Positions 8,861 through 19,723 of a stretch of DNA of 64,000 bases are shown piece after piece (position 1 is the first letter of the stretch; the number at the start of each line of letters is the position of its first letter). The notes under the pieces were generated by a model, which worked only from the letters and a program-made list of their open reading frames with translations, ran no database searches and was not told the origin of the DNA. The DNA is from Agarophyton chilense (lineage: Eukaryota > Rhodophyta > Florideophyceae > Gracilariales > Gracilariaceae), in contig JARGXX010000006.1 of the NCBI GenBank assembly GCA_030374765.1, positions 434,001-498,000 on the forward strand, in the 5' to 3' direction. The translations under genes and the position numbers were made by a program.

Positions 8861-11473
8861 ATGGCCAGCTCCCAGCCCCCCCTCCTATTCCCTTCCCCCG
8901 TCAACTTTCCTGGAAGTTCCCCAGCCAATCCCCGCGCCAACTCCCCCGCTAAAACTACCGCTAAGCCTCGCGCAAACAACCTGGCCACCGCGCTCACACG
9001 GCTTTCCGCCGCAGTCGAGGCCGCCCTATCTACCTATGCCTTGCTCGCACTCTTTCTCTCCTTTTATACACTCACGCTCGCTTTGATGTGGCTGTGGGGC
9101 TTTCACGGTGAGCTCAAACATCTGCCCAACCATTTTCCTGGCCCGGCCTTTCGTTACATCATCGGCGTTGCGCGCGGCGCCGGTTACACGCTAAACCTAA
9201 ACACGTCGCTTGTGCTGTTGCTCGCCGCCCGCTTCTCTTTCACTGCTCTGCGTGATACACCGTTGGCTGCCGTGCTACCCCTTGACAATGCCTTTCCTTT
9301 CCTGCATGTCGTCGTCGCATACGCGACCGTCGTCGGCGTGGTGCTGCATGCGACGTTCCATTTTGGGTGGCTCGTTGGCTGGAACTCATGGGATGACTGG
9401 GGTTTATGGAGTTTCAATATGTCCGTCGTCACCGGCGGGCTTCTCTCCGCTGTCTTTCTAGCCATGTTCATCTTGGCAATCCCGGCCTTCCGCCGCCGTC
9501 ACTTCATCGCGTTTTATCGCGTACATCTCGTCGGCGCCACCCTATTCTACGGCCTCCTCATCATACATGGCATGTATCGTAGGCGTCCAGAGACCTACAA
9601 GTACATCATCCCCTCCTTGCTAATTTACGCTTTTGACCGCTACCTCCGCCACTCGCGCGCCTCATTGACCACGGTGAGCCTTTCCTCTACCAATTCACTG
9701 TTCAACGGCAGTTCTATATTGGAGCTGCGCGTCCCTAAGCCTTTCGCCTACCAGGCCGGTCAGTACGTCGAGCTGCAGGTGCCCTCTATCAACCGCGAGT
9801 GGCACCCGTTTACGATCGCTTCAGCTCCGCACGAGGTCACCCTCGCCGTCTACATCAAGAAGCTGGGGGATTGGACTGCCGCCCTGCACTGCACGTTCGA
9901 GCGCATCGCCGAGAATCAGGAAAGCTCTGTCACTGTCAAAGTTCGAGGCCCATACGGCGCTCCGTGCCAGCATGTGCGCGGTTACGATCGCGTCGTGCTC
10001 ATCTCTGGAGGCATTGGCGCCACCCCCTTCTCCGCCGTGTGCAAGATGATCCACCACCTTCAAAAGAGTCGAGGATTCCGTCGCACTGTGACCGACCGCG
10101 GCGCTCGACTCAACACCGATGCCGCAATCACCGCCGCTGAGCGCAATGTCATTCAGGTAATATCGCAGCTGTACAACGTCAATGTAGAAGCAGCTATGAA
10201 CGAAATCTTCGCCATTGACGAGCAGCGCTCTGCATTTGTAACGGACATGCTCCGCTACAACTCACGTCGCTCGCAGGCGCTCCGTGCCGGCTCTTCGATG
10301 CGAGCAGCGCTGTTGGAGGGGTACACGTCCGACGACGAGCAAGAAAGCATTGACGAGGAAGAAGGTATTGCGCAGGCTTCCCATGCAGAAAGGGAGCTTC
10401 CGGCCGTACGCCTTGCACGCAAGTATGTTAGTGGCAGCAACCCGATGGCCGTGATATTGGCAGAAAAAGCAGGTAAACGGCAGCAGATGCTCCAACTGTT
10501 CGATGTGCGTGCACAGATGCTGGCCACATTGCACACAACGTGGATGCAGTTCCTGTTACTGTTATTGCTCATGGCGCGCGTGGGCGTGGTGAGCGCCGGG
10601 AGCATATGGGGCTCTACGTTCGTGTCAGTGATGATGACGGCGCTGCCGACGGTGGCGACGGGCCAGTGGGTGGTAATCGCCGACACTTTCCTCAGTGCAA
10701 TCGTAATGGTGCTCTTTACCCTGACGATAGTGCTAGAGATTTCATTCCATCAGACGTGCTTTTTCACTCGCACGGCCCATATATTGGATGTGGCGTTGTT
10801 CTTGCCGACTGCGGTGGCCACCTTCGCGCTCAACGTCGACGCGTATGTGCGCGGGGCGCCCATCAGCTCGGGCGTCATCGCACTGCATTACGTTGTGTTC
10901 ATCCCGATTCAGTTCGCGCTAATGCTGTCGCGGCTAAGAGGCACACTGGGCGGGCGTCGACTGACAGACGGCGGTTGTGAAGCAACCCGGCGGTGCAATG
11001 ATGGAGACTCTGTGCCAGACGTAGACTTTGTGTGGACGAGCGCAATGAGCGACGATGATCTGTGGTTGCGACAGGAGCTAGAACCGCTGGCGGAGGGCAC
11101 ACAGCTGCGGTTGCATCGCTATATTACACGGGAGAAATCGCTAGACGCAGAGAATGGCGCTGGGTGCGGGCTTCTATCGAAGACGCGACTTGGGCGGCCA
11201 GTATGGGACGATGTGTTTGCAGAGGTGGCAGCGCGAGCAAAGAGCGATGCTACTGTGGGCGTATTCTTCTGCGGGCCCCATCGGATGGGTGCCACAATCC
11301 GCAAGAGCCTGCGCAAGGTGGAGGTGGTCAGCGCGCTCAAGGGCGCATATTTGCGAGGTGTGGGCTGGAAGACGGTTGCGCGCGATTTGGGCGTCAGTCG
11401 CGATGTCGTTTGCGCGCTGCGCCTTCATGGCTGCTCAGTGCGCTTTGTATTCCGAGAAGAGAACTTTAGCTGA
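8861..11473 (+). CDS. NADPH oxidase (respiratory burst oxidase, red-algal type)
   Basis: This intact intronless gene encodes an 870-residue membrane flavocytochrome that would pass electrons from cytosolic NADPH through FAD and two haems to oxygen, producing superoxide. The ATG at 8861 is used because the 15 codons before it start at TTG; its context, CAACATGGCC, is favourable. The N-terminal bundle has haem-ligand pairs H149/H163 and H222/H236, both 14 residues apart. 'HPFTIAS' (315-321) binds FAD, 'RGPYG' (362-366) follows, and 'GGIGATP' (383-389) opens the NADPH domain. A long insertion follows: a charged stretch with acidic 'DDEQESIDEEEG', then about four membrane segments (560-690). The NADPH domain resumes with 'VWTSA', 'CGP' (804-806) and the terminal 'FREENF'. 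No EF-hand is present, so direct calcium control is unlikely. GC-rich, unlike its flanks. Confidence 0.93.
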   Translation: MASSQPPLLFPSPVNFPGSSPANPRANSPAKTTAKPRANNLATALTRLSAAVEAALSTYALLALFLSFYTLTLALMWLWGFHGELKHLPNHFPGPAFRYIIGVARGAGYTLNLNTSLVLLLAARFSFTALRDTPLAAVLPLDNAFPFLHVVVAYATVVGVVLHATFHFGWLVGWNSWDDWGLWSFNMSVVTGGLLSAVFLAMFILAIPAFRRRHFIAFYRVHLVGATLFYGLLIIHGMYRRRPETYKYIIPSLLIYAFDRYLRHSRASLTTVSLSSTNSLFNGSSILELRVPKPFAYQAGQYVELQVPSINREWHPFTIASAPHEVTLAVYIKKLGDWTAALHCTFERIAENQESSVTVKVRGPYGAPCQHVRGYDRVVLISGGIGATPFSAVCKMIHHLQKSRGFRRTVTDRGARLNTDAAITAAERNVIQVISQLYNVNVEAAMNEIFAIDEQRSAFVTDMLRYNSRRSQALRAGSSMRAALLEGYTSDDEQESIDEEEGIAQASHAERELPAVRLARKYVSGSNPMAVILAEKAGKRQQMLQLFDVRAQMLATLHTTWMQFLLLLLLMARVGVVSAGSIWGSTFVSVMMTALPTVATGQWVVIADTFLSAIVMVLFTLTIVLEISFHQTCFFTRTAHILDVALFLPTAVATFALNVDAYVRGAPISSGVIALHYVVFIPIQFALMLSRLRGTLGGRRLTDGGCEATRRCNDGDSVPDVDFVWTSAMSDDDLWLRQELEPLAEGTQLRLHRYITREKSLDAENGAGCGLLSKTRLGRPVWDDVFAEVAARAKSDATVGVFFCGPHRMGATIRKSLRKVEVVSALKGAYLRGVGWKTVARDLGVSRDVVCALRLHGCSVRFVFREENFS

Positions 11474-12616
11474 GCTTTTATGCATTAGATCGTTGAGCAA
11501 GCGTAGATGATATTGAGACTGAGAAATGCTGTAAAATGCGAATGTTTCAACTCAGGTCAGTGCCGCAGCGGAGGGAGAAAGAGACCAAAGAAAACTCAAT
11601 TAGACTCCTGCCCGTGCGTTTGTTCACTTCATGTTCTTTATTGCGCTTTAATCAAACCAATGTTCTCTTGTAACAGAATGATTCCTGGAGCATACGCTTT
11701 GCGATTACGGCAGTATAGTTTAGTTGAATTTCAAATCTAAACGACAACTGCAGATCTTCTTTATGGAAACGCCTTTAGTTATATTGTACAAGGAGACCGG
11801 CGAGTCTCCTTTGCTGACATGGTAAAGCTTGCCCTCGTCATAGAACCGAGTGCAAGAGCTACTGTGCCACAATTGCTAATATCTCTGGCGAAATAATCGA
11901 GGCATTTGTCAAGAAAAATGCTAAGGTTCCATAGCACTCATTTTACTGAAAGACGAGCTGTTCAGTCGTGGTCTAAGTACCACGACGATGATTTCCAAAG
12001 GAGTAACGGGCTACTGTAGACCGATACCTACAGTATTGTTCCCAACAAAAAGCGTTCGAAGTGACGGGACCCAACGTTTATTATGGATTCCATTCGGCCA
12101 TGTTGGCGACGAGAGCTTATCAAGGGGTGCCGAGGGCAAGGCTGTGATCTTTTTGACCGTTGGAGAATGGCATGACACTCAATCGGCTGAGGTGCGCTTG
12201 TAATGTAAGCCCTCACAGTGCACTCTTTGTCAGTCGGTTGCGAACGTGGAGTCAAGGCGGTTCTAATTAATGTTTTTCATGATATTCCCGAGCATATTTT
12301 GCTGATAAAGCAACATATGGGCGGGGGAATTGAAAAGGAAAGGGCGTTCCGAACCGTCGTGGGCTGAAAGGGCTAAATGTAGTCTATTTATGCCTGTATT
12401 GGTAAGCAACTTTGTTCTCTCAGGCGCGTTTTATCTCTGTGTTAAGCTTCTTCTCTGCTAGTCAATAAACTAAGCGGCGAGGAAGCGTATCAGAGTACGG
12501 CGCTCAACTCTCAATACTTTATCTCCTTCAACTGATCCCTTCAAAGATATCTATCGATTCAAACCGGCCCTTGGCTGTAGTTCTGCAGCTTTAGTCCGAC
12601 AACAGGCCAGACGGAT
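11474..12616. other. No gene recognised downstream of the oxidase
   Basis: AT-richer sequence with only short overlapping frames. It should contain the 3' end and polyadenylation region of the oxidase transcript, but I cannot pinpoint a site. Confidence 0.5.
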
Positions 12617-12886
12617 TGTAGAAGCTTCAGGAAGCTTCTAAGAGGCAACCAGATACTGCCGTCGTCTACAGACTTCTAGATCCTTCCGTAAAAGAAGATA
12701 GTACAAATAAGTTATGCTTAATGTGAAAGACTTAGTACAAGTCTAGAACGCGATAGATCTTTATTCAAACAGTATAAAAGAAAGAAAGAAAGCTCGTGTA
12801 TGACGGAAAATACAAGACAAGCCGAGTATCAGTAATTAAAACCACCTTTGTTTTAGCCTAAGCGTTCAATCCCTCAACCTTCATCA
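12617..12886 (+). repeat. 5' LTR of a second copia element, about 270 bp
   Basis: It starts TGTAGAAGCTTC, similar to the beginning of the LTR at 6097, and ends CTTCATCA just before a primer-binding site. A TATA-like AGTATAAAAG lies near 12770. The boundaries rest on these landmarks alone, because the 3' LTR is missing. Confidence 0.6.
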
Positions 12887-12905
12887 GGTTATGGGTACAG
12901 CTCAC
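12887..12905 (+). promoter_or_regulatory. Primer-binding site, half initiator-tRNA type
   Basis: GGTTATGGGTACAGCTCAC follows the LTR directly. It begins GGTTATGGG, complementary to the CCCATAACC of the anticodon arm of initiator methionine tRNA, and not to a CCA 3' end. Priming by a cleaved 5' half of that tRNA is known for Drosophila copia and relatives. Later positions match less well, as expected in an old copy. Confidence 0.6.
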
Positions 12906-13099
12906 GTACACACCAACACCACAACTATTTTTAACGCCTTGAGGTCGGCTACCCTTTAAGAAATCCGAACAAAATTGCAGAAGTTCAAAGTCGTACAAGA
13001 ATATCCAAATTCTTTAAAATCGTTCGATGTTATTCTGTATTGGAGACTGCTCGATATCGTTCACTGAAATCTATCGTTCAATAGACTCCAACGACCGAA

Positions 13100-14900
13100 A
13101 CACGTTAAAGATCTAGAAGCTCAACGAAAACAATTACTTTTCTTGGAAGTTTAGGATGATGAACTATCTTGAAAAGGAAAATATTGGAAATCTGTTACCA
13201 AAGAAGAAAGCGATGCACAGACAAAAAAAGTCTCTAAGAGATACCAATCTCTCTGTCGATGATAATCAAATCGTCTATGTTTAGTAGGCCAAAAATGACA
13301 CAGAAGCATCGTAATACTCAGCAGATACCTACTAAAACAAAGTAATGGCTAACAAAATGGATATAGAAGAACAATTAACTTCTAAAGCTTTGAAAGAAGG
13401 AAATTCAGCAAAAAAAAAAACCACACAAAACAATTCAAAAAACTCAATTCCAAACTTGAACACCTTGGTGTACAGAAATCGAAGGACGAATACGTACTGA
13501 GTTCATGAAGAAGTATGTCCAAAAGCTACGAAAACTTAGTCGTCACTCTCGAAAACATGGCAGAAAAGTTGAGTATTGAAGAAATTAATGCTCGTATTCT
13601 CCGAGAAAAGTCAAGACAAAATTGAACACAGAAAGTGAAAGATCAGGAAGTTCATTTCAGAGCGGACCGTAGAAAAATGAAAAAAAGACGTGCAAAACCC
13701 CTACACATCCTACGGCCGCAACACCAATACGGCAACATTTTTGATTGCTCAAGAAAGCGATCAAAAATTATTTGGAACCTGTTATATTGACTCAAAAGTA
13801 TCATTTCATACGACAAACAGTGATAAGTGGTTTATCATTGAAAACATGTAATTTATCGACCGTGTAGCCATTTGCCTCGGAGATGGAACTACTATATCAT
13901 CGAAAACGAAAGTAAAACTATCGATGGATTTTTTATGGGTAGAAGAAGACAAACTTCCCTCTTCAGAATGTACTCTTTGTCCCCGACATCGAAACCAGTA
14001 TTTTGTCCGTCGGTTCGAACGATAGCCATGGGCACACAATTCTGTTGCAGAGAGCGATCTGCAGACTAATTTCGCCGGATAAGAACGAAAAGTTGTTGGA
14101 AGTCGAAAAGAAAGAGACGACGTCCATCTTTTAAGGCACAGTGAAAGAGAACAACAAAGTATTCCGCCTACTCATCTACCCCCGACGAATCAAGAATTGT
14201 GGCATGCCCAATTGGGGCATGCGGGAAAACCCGTTCTGTCACAAATCATTTCAAAGAAAACTGTCTTAGGTCTACCAGAAAACTTGTAGCAGAAATGTAT
14301 TAATACCTGTCAAGGATGCGTGCGCTCTTGGAAAAATGGTTTCGGGCACACACCCCGCCATCGGGAAATTTCTGTCAAAGAAATAATTGGAACTTGTCCA
14401 TACTGACCTGTGTGGCCCTATGAGTCTTAAATCAAAGGGAAGCAAGTTCTATTTTATGACTTTTACTGATGATTAAACAATCGCATCTTTCGTTTGTTTT
14501 TTTCAAACCGAATACAAAGCTCTGGCGAGAATCAAGGGCTTTCTGCACATAATATAAAATCAAACAGGGCTACAAATGAAAAATATTCGAAGTGATATTG
14601 GCAGAGACTATATTTTTCAGGCCAAAAAAAAACACTTCAAGCATATAGAAAGTATACTCGAGCCTAGTGGATCCTACCAACCGCAACAAAACGGGGTTCC
14701 AGAATATCTTAATCGAACCCTTTGTAAAAAGTCTCAATATGTGTTTTTCTACAACGATCGAATGCAACCGCTTTGGACCGAAACAGTACAAAAAGCAAAT
14801 ATAGTACGGAGTTTTTGTCGTACAAAAAATTCTAGGATGCCAAAGCCAATATGAAAAATGTTTTGGAGAATGTTTTGGAGAAAACCAGATGTCTCTTTTC
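13100..14900 (+). pseudogene. Ty1/copia gag-protease-integrase remnant, 3' half missing
   Basis: This is the 5' half of a copia polyprotein in many short frames. A gag-like start 'MMNYLEKENIGNLLPKK' lies near 13157. An aspartic-protease-like 'YIDSKVSFHTTNSDKWF' is near 13780-13835, where the usual DSG has lost its Gly. The zinc-binding GAG-pre-integrase block 'LWHAQLGHAGKPVLSQI' is near 14200, followed by a Cys pair ('CINTCQGCVRSWKNG'). The integrase core has 'ELVHTDLCGPMSLKSKGSKF' near 14390, 'FTDD' near 14465, and 'RSDIGRDY' and 'YQPQQNGVPEYLNRTL' (14576-14730). In the second catalytic block Asn-Gly has become Ile-Gly, and the usual Glu is kept in 'VPEY'. The sequence ends soon after; RT and RNase H are absent. 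Confidence 0.85.
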
Positions 14901-14929
14901 AACACATATGTCTATCTTCTAATCATAGA

Positions 14930-16775
14930 TGCAGAAGTTGTTGCGTCGAAGCTACCGACGATTTACTGTCGAGGTCTCGCTCTACTAAAGTCTTATGTAC
15001 TACTCGTTCTAGCTAATTGCCCTCCCGCCTTCTAGTATCTGAAAATAGAGAAGTAGTGCTGCACTGCCTCAGTGTTCCAAATTGAGCGCGGTGTAGAAGC
15101 CAAACGTCCTCATCGGAAAACATTAGCCAAACGTTCATCTTGGAACCTCAGAGCCAGAATTCCGTATCGGACAGCAGTGGTCAAACGTCCATATCGGATG
15201 ACATATCTAACAAATACGCAAATTAAGATGAAGACATCGAAGTGGGTATAAAAAAAGAAACAGGTAGAGAGAAAACAAGGGAGTGTAGGCAAATACAAGA
15301 ATATTAAAGAAAAAGCAAAGTCTTTTAGCGGCATTGTGCTCTGTTTTGTGTCTGTAGACTAGAACCCTGTCATCTATCATTAACTAATCAAAAATGTCAC
15401 TTCAGAAAGCTCCCACTATTATAGGCCCAAACTGAATGATCTAACACACCCAGCGTTTCTTTCCACAAGCACGGTAAAATTTAAATATAGGAAGCATGTC
15501 AACCCTTGAGAGAACCTTTTTAAACGCCTTTCAGAAGGTGTTGTCAAACGTGCCAAAGACATCGTCAGCGCTCCATAACTCACACTTTTAAACTCTATTG
15601 ACAGTTTTTTTTGCATCTAAAGTGAAACGTCCAATAACGGCAGGCTTGATATTTCTCGACTTTGAACATTATGATATGAGCGACGCCAAAAACATGAACA
15701 AGACAATACGGGACATAATTGCTATTGTTTGTGGTATAAACCAAAACAGTAGCAAGGGATGTAAGACCTGACGGTTCTTGTGAGCGCGGGATGTGCTCCA
15801 CCTAGTAGGAGGAGATTGACGACACCTGAAAGGTGTTCCAGCACCAGCCACCAAAGCGTGCAACAGGAACGTCCGGCTCAATGATAATACGTTGGTAGAC
15901 GATGATGCACAGCGCACGCAGGTCCAGAAACCCGGAAGGAGACTAAACTTATCTTTATGGTTCACTGTAATAACCAAAAAAGGTTAAAGTAGTTAAATTG
16001 GTGTTTTTTTATAATAAAGACGGTGGTGGCCATGCTCGGTGAAGATATATCTGAGCAGCTACCCGACCTGCGGTGGCGCTCTAGTCCACGTATCCGCCAG
16101 GAGGTGCACTCTAGAGACGCCTCTATATCCATTTACTTATGTCAAAAAATACTAAATTAGCGAAAAGCTAAGCTAATTGCTAAATAATCTACTGTATTAC
16201 ACGGTGCATGCAGGCAATAATCCAGTTCTACCACGTGACATAATTACCACATCTTTGTATCTCACTATACTATTTTGTTGCAAAATATTCACAAACAGAT
16301 GGAATTCCGCACCTTGTGCAGATCATGAGAAATGTTTTTGCATGTAAACAAAAACATAATGTGTCCATAGCTATGTAACCATGTCGATTATAAAGTGTAT
16401 TATTGGAATATTTCGATCATTGTGATGCCAAAACAGCCGAATAAGACGCGCAAAACATTGCAATGCTCATGCTAGAGAACACAAAGATTTCCGCATCAGT
16501 ATATACCACCTTTATAGCGCAACTTGTGCCTAGTGCATCTAATCGCAGTGACTCTTCGGATACTCTTATATAAATCATTGGCAACGAAAAACTTAATAAT
16601 ATTTTCAGGAAGGTAAAAAAAGCTACAGAAGCACACGAATCTCATGGAGTACCTGAAGAACAATAGACAGGCAATTCATATCTCAGATTCTGCCAAACTG
16701 AGCTTAAGGAAACCAAAGAGATCGTCGCTATTGCAGTTAATTCATTTAGTGCAAACTTTTTAATCCAGAGACTGC
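14930..16775. other. Unassigned sequence between copia and gypsy elements
   Basis: No gene recognised. Around 15100-15210 a short motif, CAAACGTCCTCATCGGA, recurs in three imperfect copies, and a TATA-like GGGTATAAAAAAAG lies near 15244, which could be an LTR remnant. The rest holds short frames on both strands, such as minus 15669-15977, that match nothing I know. Confidence 0.4.
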
Positions 16776-16780
16776 GTAGG
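16776..16780. repeat. Target-site duplication GTAGG, left
   Basis: It flanks the left LTR and is identical to 25501-25505 beyond the right LTR; 5 bp is the usual size for gypsy integrases. Confidence 0.85.
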
Positions 16781-17414
16781 TGTCGTACAATCACCTCTGG
16801 GGTAAGCTACTGTCTTGTCTCGGGAGCGTAGTGACGCTCAACCGTAGGACGCGTGTTGACGCTCAACATTAGAAGGTAGACGTTGTTAACCTCGATGGTA
16901 ACAGTGCACCGTGAAAACACGCAGGGGCAAACGGCGGGGCAACTAGCCTATACCGTGTAGGTAAACGATGGTAGGCGTCGACGCGTGGGAAAGCCTGTGT
17001 GGTAGTTGAGAAACAATAAACAAAAAGGTGTAGTCGTGACCCAAGTGATGCCTGTCTTTATCAGATTAGGATGGGAGAGGTGCAGCTCCCTATATGCAGT
17101 GGACTGCACTCTCCAGATTACCCGGGAGGTGCCAGCAAGGCACGGTCTATGACCGAATGTCAGACACCTGGCCAGCACTGGCTACAGTGCCAGGTGGCCA
17201 CTCCACTACTGTACTAAAATGAATATAATTACAATGGCAAGTACTACAAATTACTCAACCAGAAGGTACATGTCAACACTACACGTGGCTGACAACACCT
17301 AGATGGTAGCTCGCCCGGAGCTGCATGGCCGATGATCCCTCGCATCCATCACCTACAGGGTCAGTGTAGTATATTGAGAACCTCAAAGGTCAGACGTTCT
17401 GCCACTATACGACA
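16781..17414 (-). repeat. 3' LTR of the gypsy element
   Basis: 634 bp, with termini TGTCGTATAG and GTACGACA when read on the minus strand. On its internal side lies the polypurine tract. Confidence 0.93.
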
Positions 17415-17681
17415 GACCCCCTTCCTACCTGTGAGGCACGCCCCGTGTCTCCTTCCATGAACCCATAGAGGTGTAGCGAGCGACAGCGGCGCGGGTATCG
17501 GAGTGGTCTCCGCCGCCGGTTGCTCACTGTGCGCAACACGCGATCCCTTGAGGTTCAGGACTCGGTGCCAGTGTCGGTTGGGGAGTGCAAACGACGACGG
17601 CGGCGCACGAATTAAGCGACAACCATACAGGTAGGGATTGTCATGAGGACCATGCAGTGTGAATAGCGCGCTCGGGGACAC
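17361..17681 (-). CDS. Small ORF between pol and the 3' LTR
   Basis: A 106-codon frame in the 3' internal region that ends inside the LTR. It aligns along most of its length with the frame at 3081-3524 in the other copy of this family. No known domain; Pro/Arg-rich. Both copies remain open although the surrounding pol genes are broken, which hints at, but does not show, a real product. The 536 bp between this frame and the integrase tail (17682-18217) is untranslated sequence with nothing recognisable. Confidence 0.35.
   Translation of the reverse strand: MSPSALFTLHGPHDNPYLYGCRLIRAPPSSFALPNRHWHRVLNLKGSRVAHSEQPAAETTPIPAPLSLATPLWVHGRRHGACLTGRKGVCRIVAERLTFEVLNILH
17415..17429 (-). promoter_or_regulatory. 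Polypurine tract of the gypsy element
   Basis: On the minus strand GGTAGGAAGGGGGTC lies directly before the 3' LTR, the expected plus-strand primer. Confidence 0.8.
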
Positions 17682-18217
17682 CTTTTCGGTAGTGGGCCCC
17701 TGCGTGCTTGCGATTCTGCTTCCAAACAGCCCACCGTTTAACCAAGTTGGTATTGCACCTTTCTCGGTTGCTCAAACTTCATTTTCCTCCTAGGTCCCTG
17801 CGCGCGCCGTCCCGCTTAGTCGTTCTCAAGGCTCGACAACCGTCCAGGTATTGCTGCCCTTAATTGGCGGCATCGCGACCGTAGTCGTGCTGTCCGGCTT
17901 TCCTTTAAGGTTTCCTGGCTTTTTGACCTTTCAGGTTTCGTCTACCTTTTAAGGATTTATTCTTGGCGCGTGTTGGGCCTGAGCCTGCGTCGATACAACC
18001 ATTGAGGTTCTTGTGGCGGCCGTCTGCCACTTGACTTCCTTATTGTCTCCTTCTTCAAGTCAATTGTTGTCTCTTCTTGTATCTTCTACTGTTACATTCG
18101 CTTGTTCTTTCGTGTCCTCCCTTGTAGGTAATCTGACACGCACATGCGTCCACCTTCTGCGGAAATCGACGTCTTTTCTCCCCCGTCCTTAGGCCTGAGT
18201 ATTACGAAGGTCTAAGG

Positions 18218-18778
18218 TTAGCCGTCTGCAGGCATCTGCTCCTTGCGACGGCGCCAATACCAGATACGGAAGTGTGGGGGTGTTGCGGCTGGGGGTTCGA
18301 GGGTGGCCCTTTCTGGGCCCCGGCCGTACCACTTGACGGTGTAGTTCAGACCATTGTAGGTTTGCGTTTGGCTTACAAGACGGTCAACGGGAAATTCCTC
18401 TGAGGTTTGGTCCTGATCTTTCGGGGGAATGCCACCTTGAGGGTTCATATGTTCCGAGTTGGGAGCTTCGTTTGTGGGAGCCGGGTCGGGAGCTCCCGCT
18501 GTTACCGTGTGAGGTTCCATTTCCGTCCCTGTTAGAGGGTTGTAATCAGGATCAGCCCGTTGTAGTTCATCATTCACCTTGATTGGGGTGGGGTCCTCCG
18601 AGGGTCGAGTGCGCAGAGCTACCGCTCTGGGCTCTCGGGCTGTGGTGTCCGCTTCCATGCGATGTTGAACCGTTTCAGGTGCTACCGTAATACGGTCAAT
18701 TGATATCGTATTCGGTATTCCATCTTGTTCAACCGTAACGGTATGGTGTGATGCGTTCAATACCTTACAAGGTCCCAC
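18218..18778 (-). pseudogene. Gypsy integrase C-terminal tail with chromodomain-like segment
   Basis: This 187-codon frame, following the integrase catalytic core, ends with 'FPVDRLVSQTQTYNGLNYTV' then 'KWYGRGPERATLEPP', the layout of a chromodomain (an 'LV...' start, a 'Y.V.W.G' core and a 'TLEP' in place of the usual TWEP). Chromodomains at this position steer integration to particular chromatin and define chromoviruses. The middle is Pro/Thr/Glu-rich linker. The frame is offset from the integrase core at about 18780-18870, so at least one frameshift separates them. Confidence 0.75.
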
Positions 18779-18871
18779 TGATTTGGGTAGAAGCTTCGAA
18801 TTAATATCTCTGTCAATAGCTTCATCGTCTGCGTCATCACCCGGTCGTGGTCTTTTACCTGAAGGTGGGTT

Positions 18872-19723
18872 CTATATGTAGACATATTGTCCCGAGGATA
18901 CAGAGACCACTTTGGTTACCCTACGGTCGTAGTCGGCCTTGTACCGCTTCTGGGCTGCAGTGAGGCGGCTCTCTGCATGTTTGAGAGCCCTCCTCAACCT
19001 CACAAGGGTTTTCCGCCTGACCTGGGCAGGGGTCAGTGCGGCAGCTGCAGTGCCGGTGGTATGATTTCCCTGCACTACAATACCTGGGGGGCGTCGCGAA
19101 AGAACCAAATCAAAGGGAGTGGTCTGCGTTGACCGGTGTACCTGAAGGTTGAAGGAGTAGGTGAGCGGTTGCACCAGCTCATCCCACCCGGTTTGGTGCT
19201 CTTCCGTATAGTGTCGTAGCCTTGATACCAATGTGTGGTTAAAGCGCTCGACCTGTCCGTTCGTCTGCGGGTGGTAGGCCGTAGTGAAATAGTGCTTAAT
19301 ACCCAATAGGTTACAGACTGCTTCGAAGAACTTCGATGTCAAGTTTGAACCATTATCGGTAAGTAGGTACAGTGGTGCGCCATACCAGTAGACCCAATTG
19401 TTGAGGAACGCGATCGCCAGCGCTATTGACTTCGTATCCTTTAAAGGTATCGCTCTAGTGAGCTTTGAGAACCTGTCGGTGATCACTAGAATGTGCTGAT
19501 ACCCATTCTTGGTTTTGGGAAGTGGTCCTAGAAGGTCTATCGCAACAAACTCCAGTGGACCCGCTGCTGGAAACAGCTTGAAGTACTTTCGATGCTTTCG
19601 AATACCACCGCGGGTACGAGCACAAGATTCGCATTGACCTACAAAGGTATAGACATCATGGGCCATATGAGGCCAATAGAACTGTTGCCTCAAGTTGTAA
19701 TACATCCTGGTGACACCGGGGTG
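18872..19723 (-). pseudogene. Gypsy integrase core
   Basis: The integrase inserts the cDNA copy into the host genome. The zinc-binding N-terminus (His residues before 'YWPHM', then 'CESCAR') is split by an in-frame TGA at about 19721-19723. The catalytic triad is visible: Asp in 'VAIDLLGPLPK', Asp in 'LLTDNGSNLTS', and Glu in 'TNGQVERFNHT' about 36 residues later. 'FDLVLSRRPPGIV' near the end is the usual post-core block. The stop before the core prevents expression as part of the polyprotein. Confidence 0.93.

Noticed and set aside
11360..11440. Helix-turn-helix-like 'WKTVARDLGVSRDVV' as a DNA-binding domain
   Set aside because: It lies in the cytosolic tail of a membrane oxidase between two NADPH-domain motifs; a regulatory or structural helix pair is more plausible.
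9799..11469. Many secondary frames on both strands inside the oxidase gene
   Set aside because: They lie wholly within the intact 870-codon gene in other frames; GC-rich coding sequence produces such shadows.
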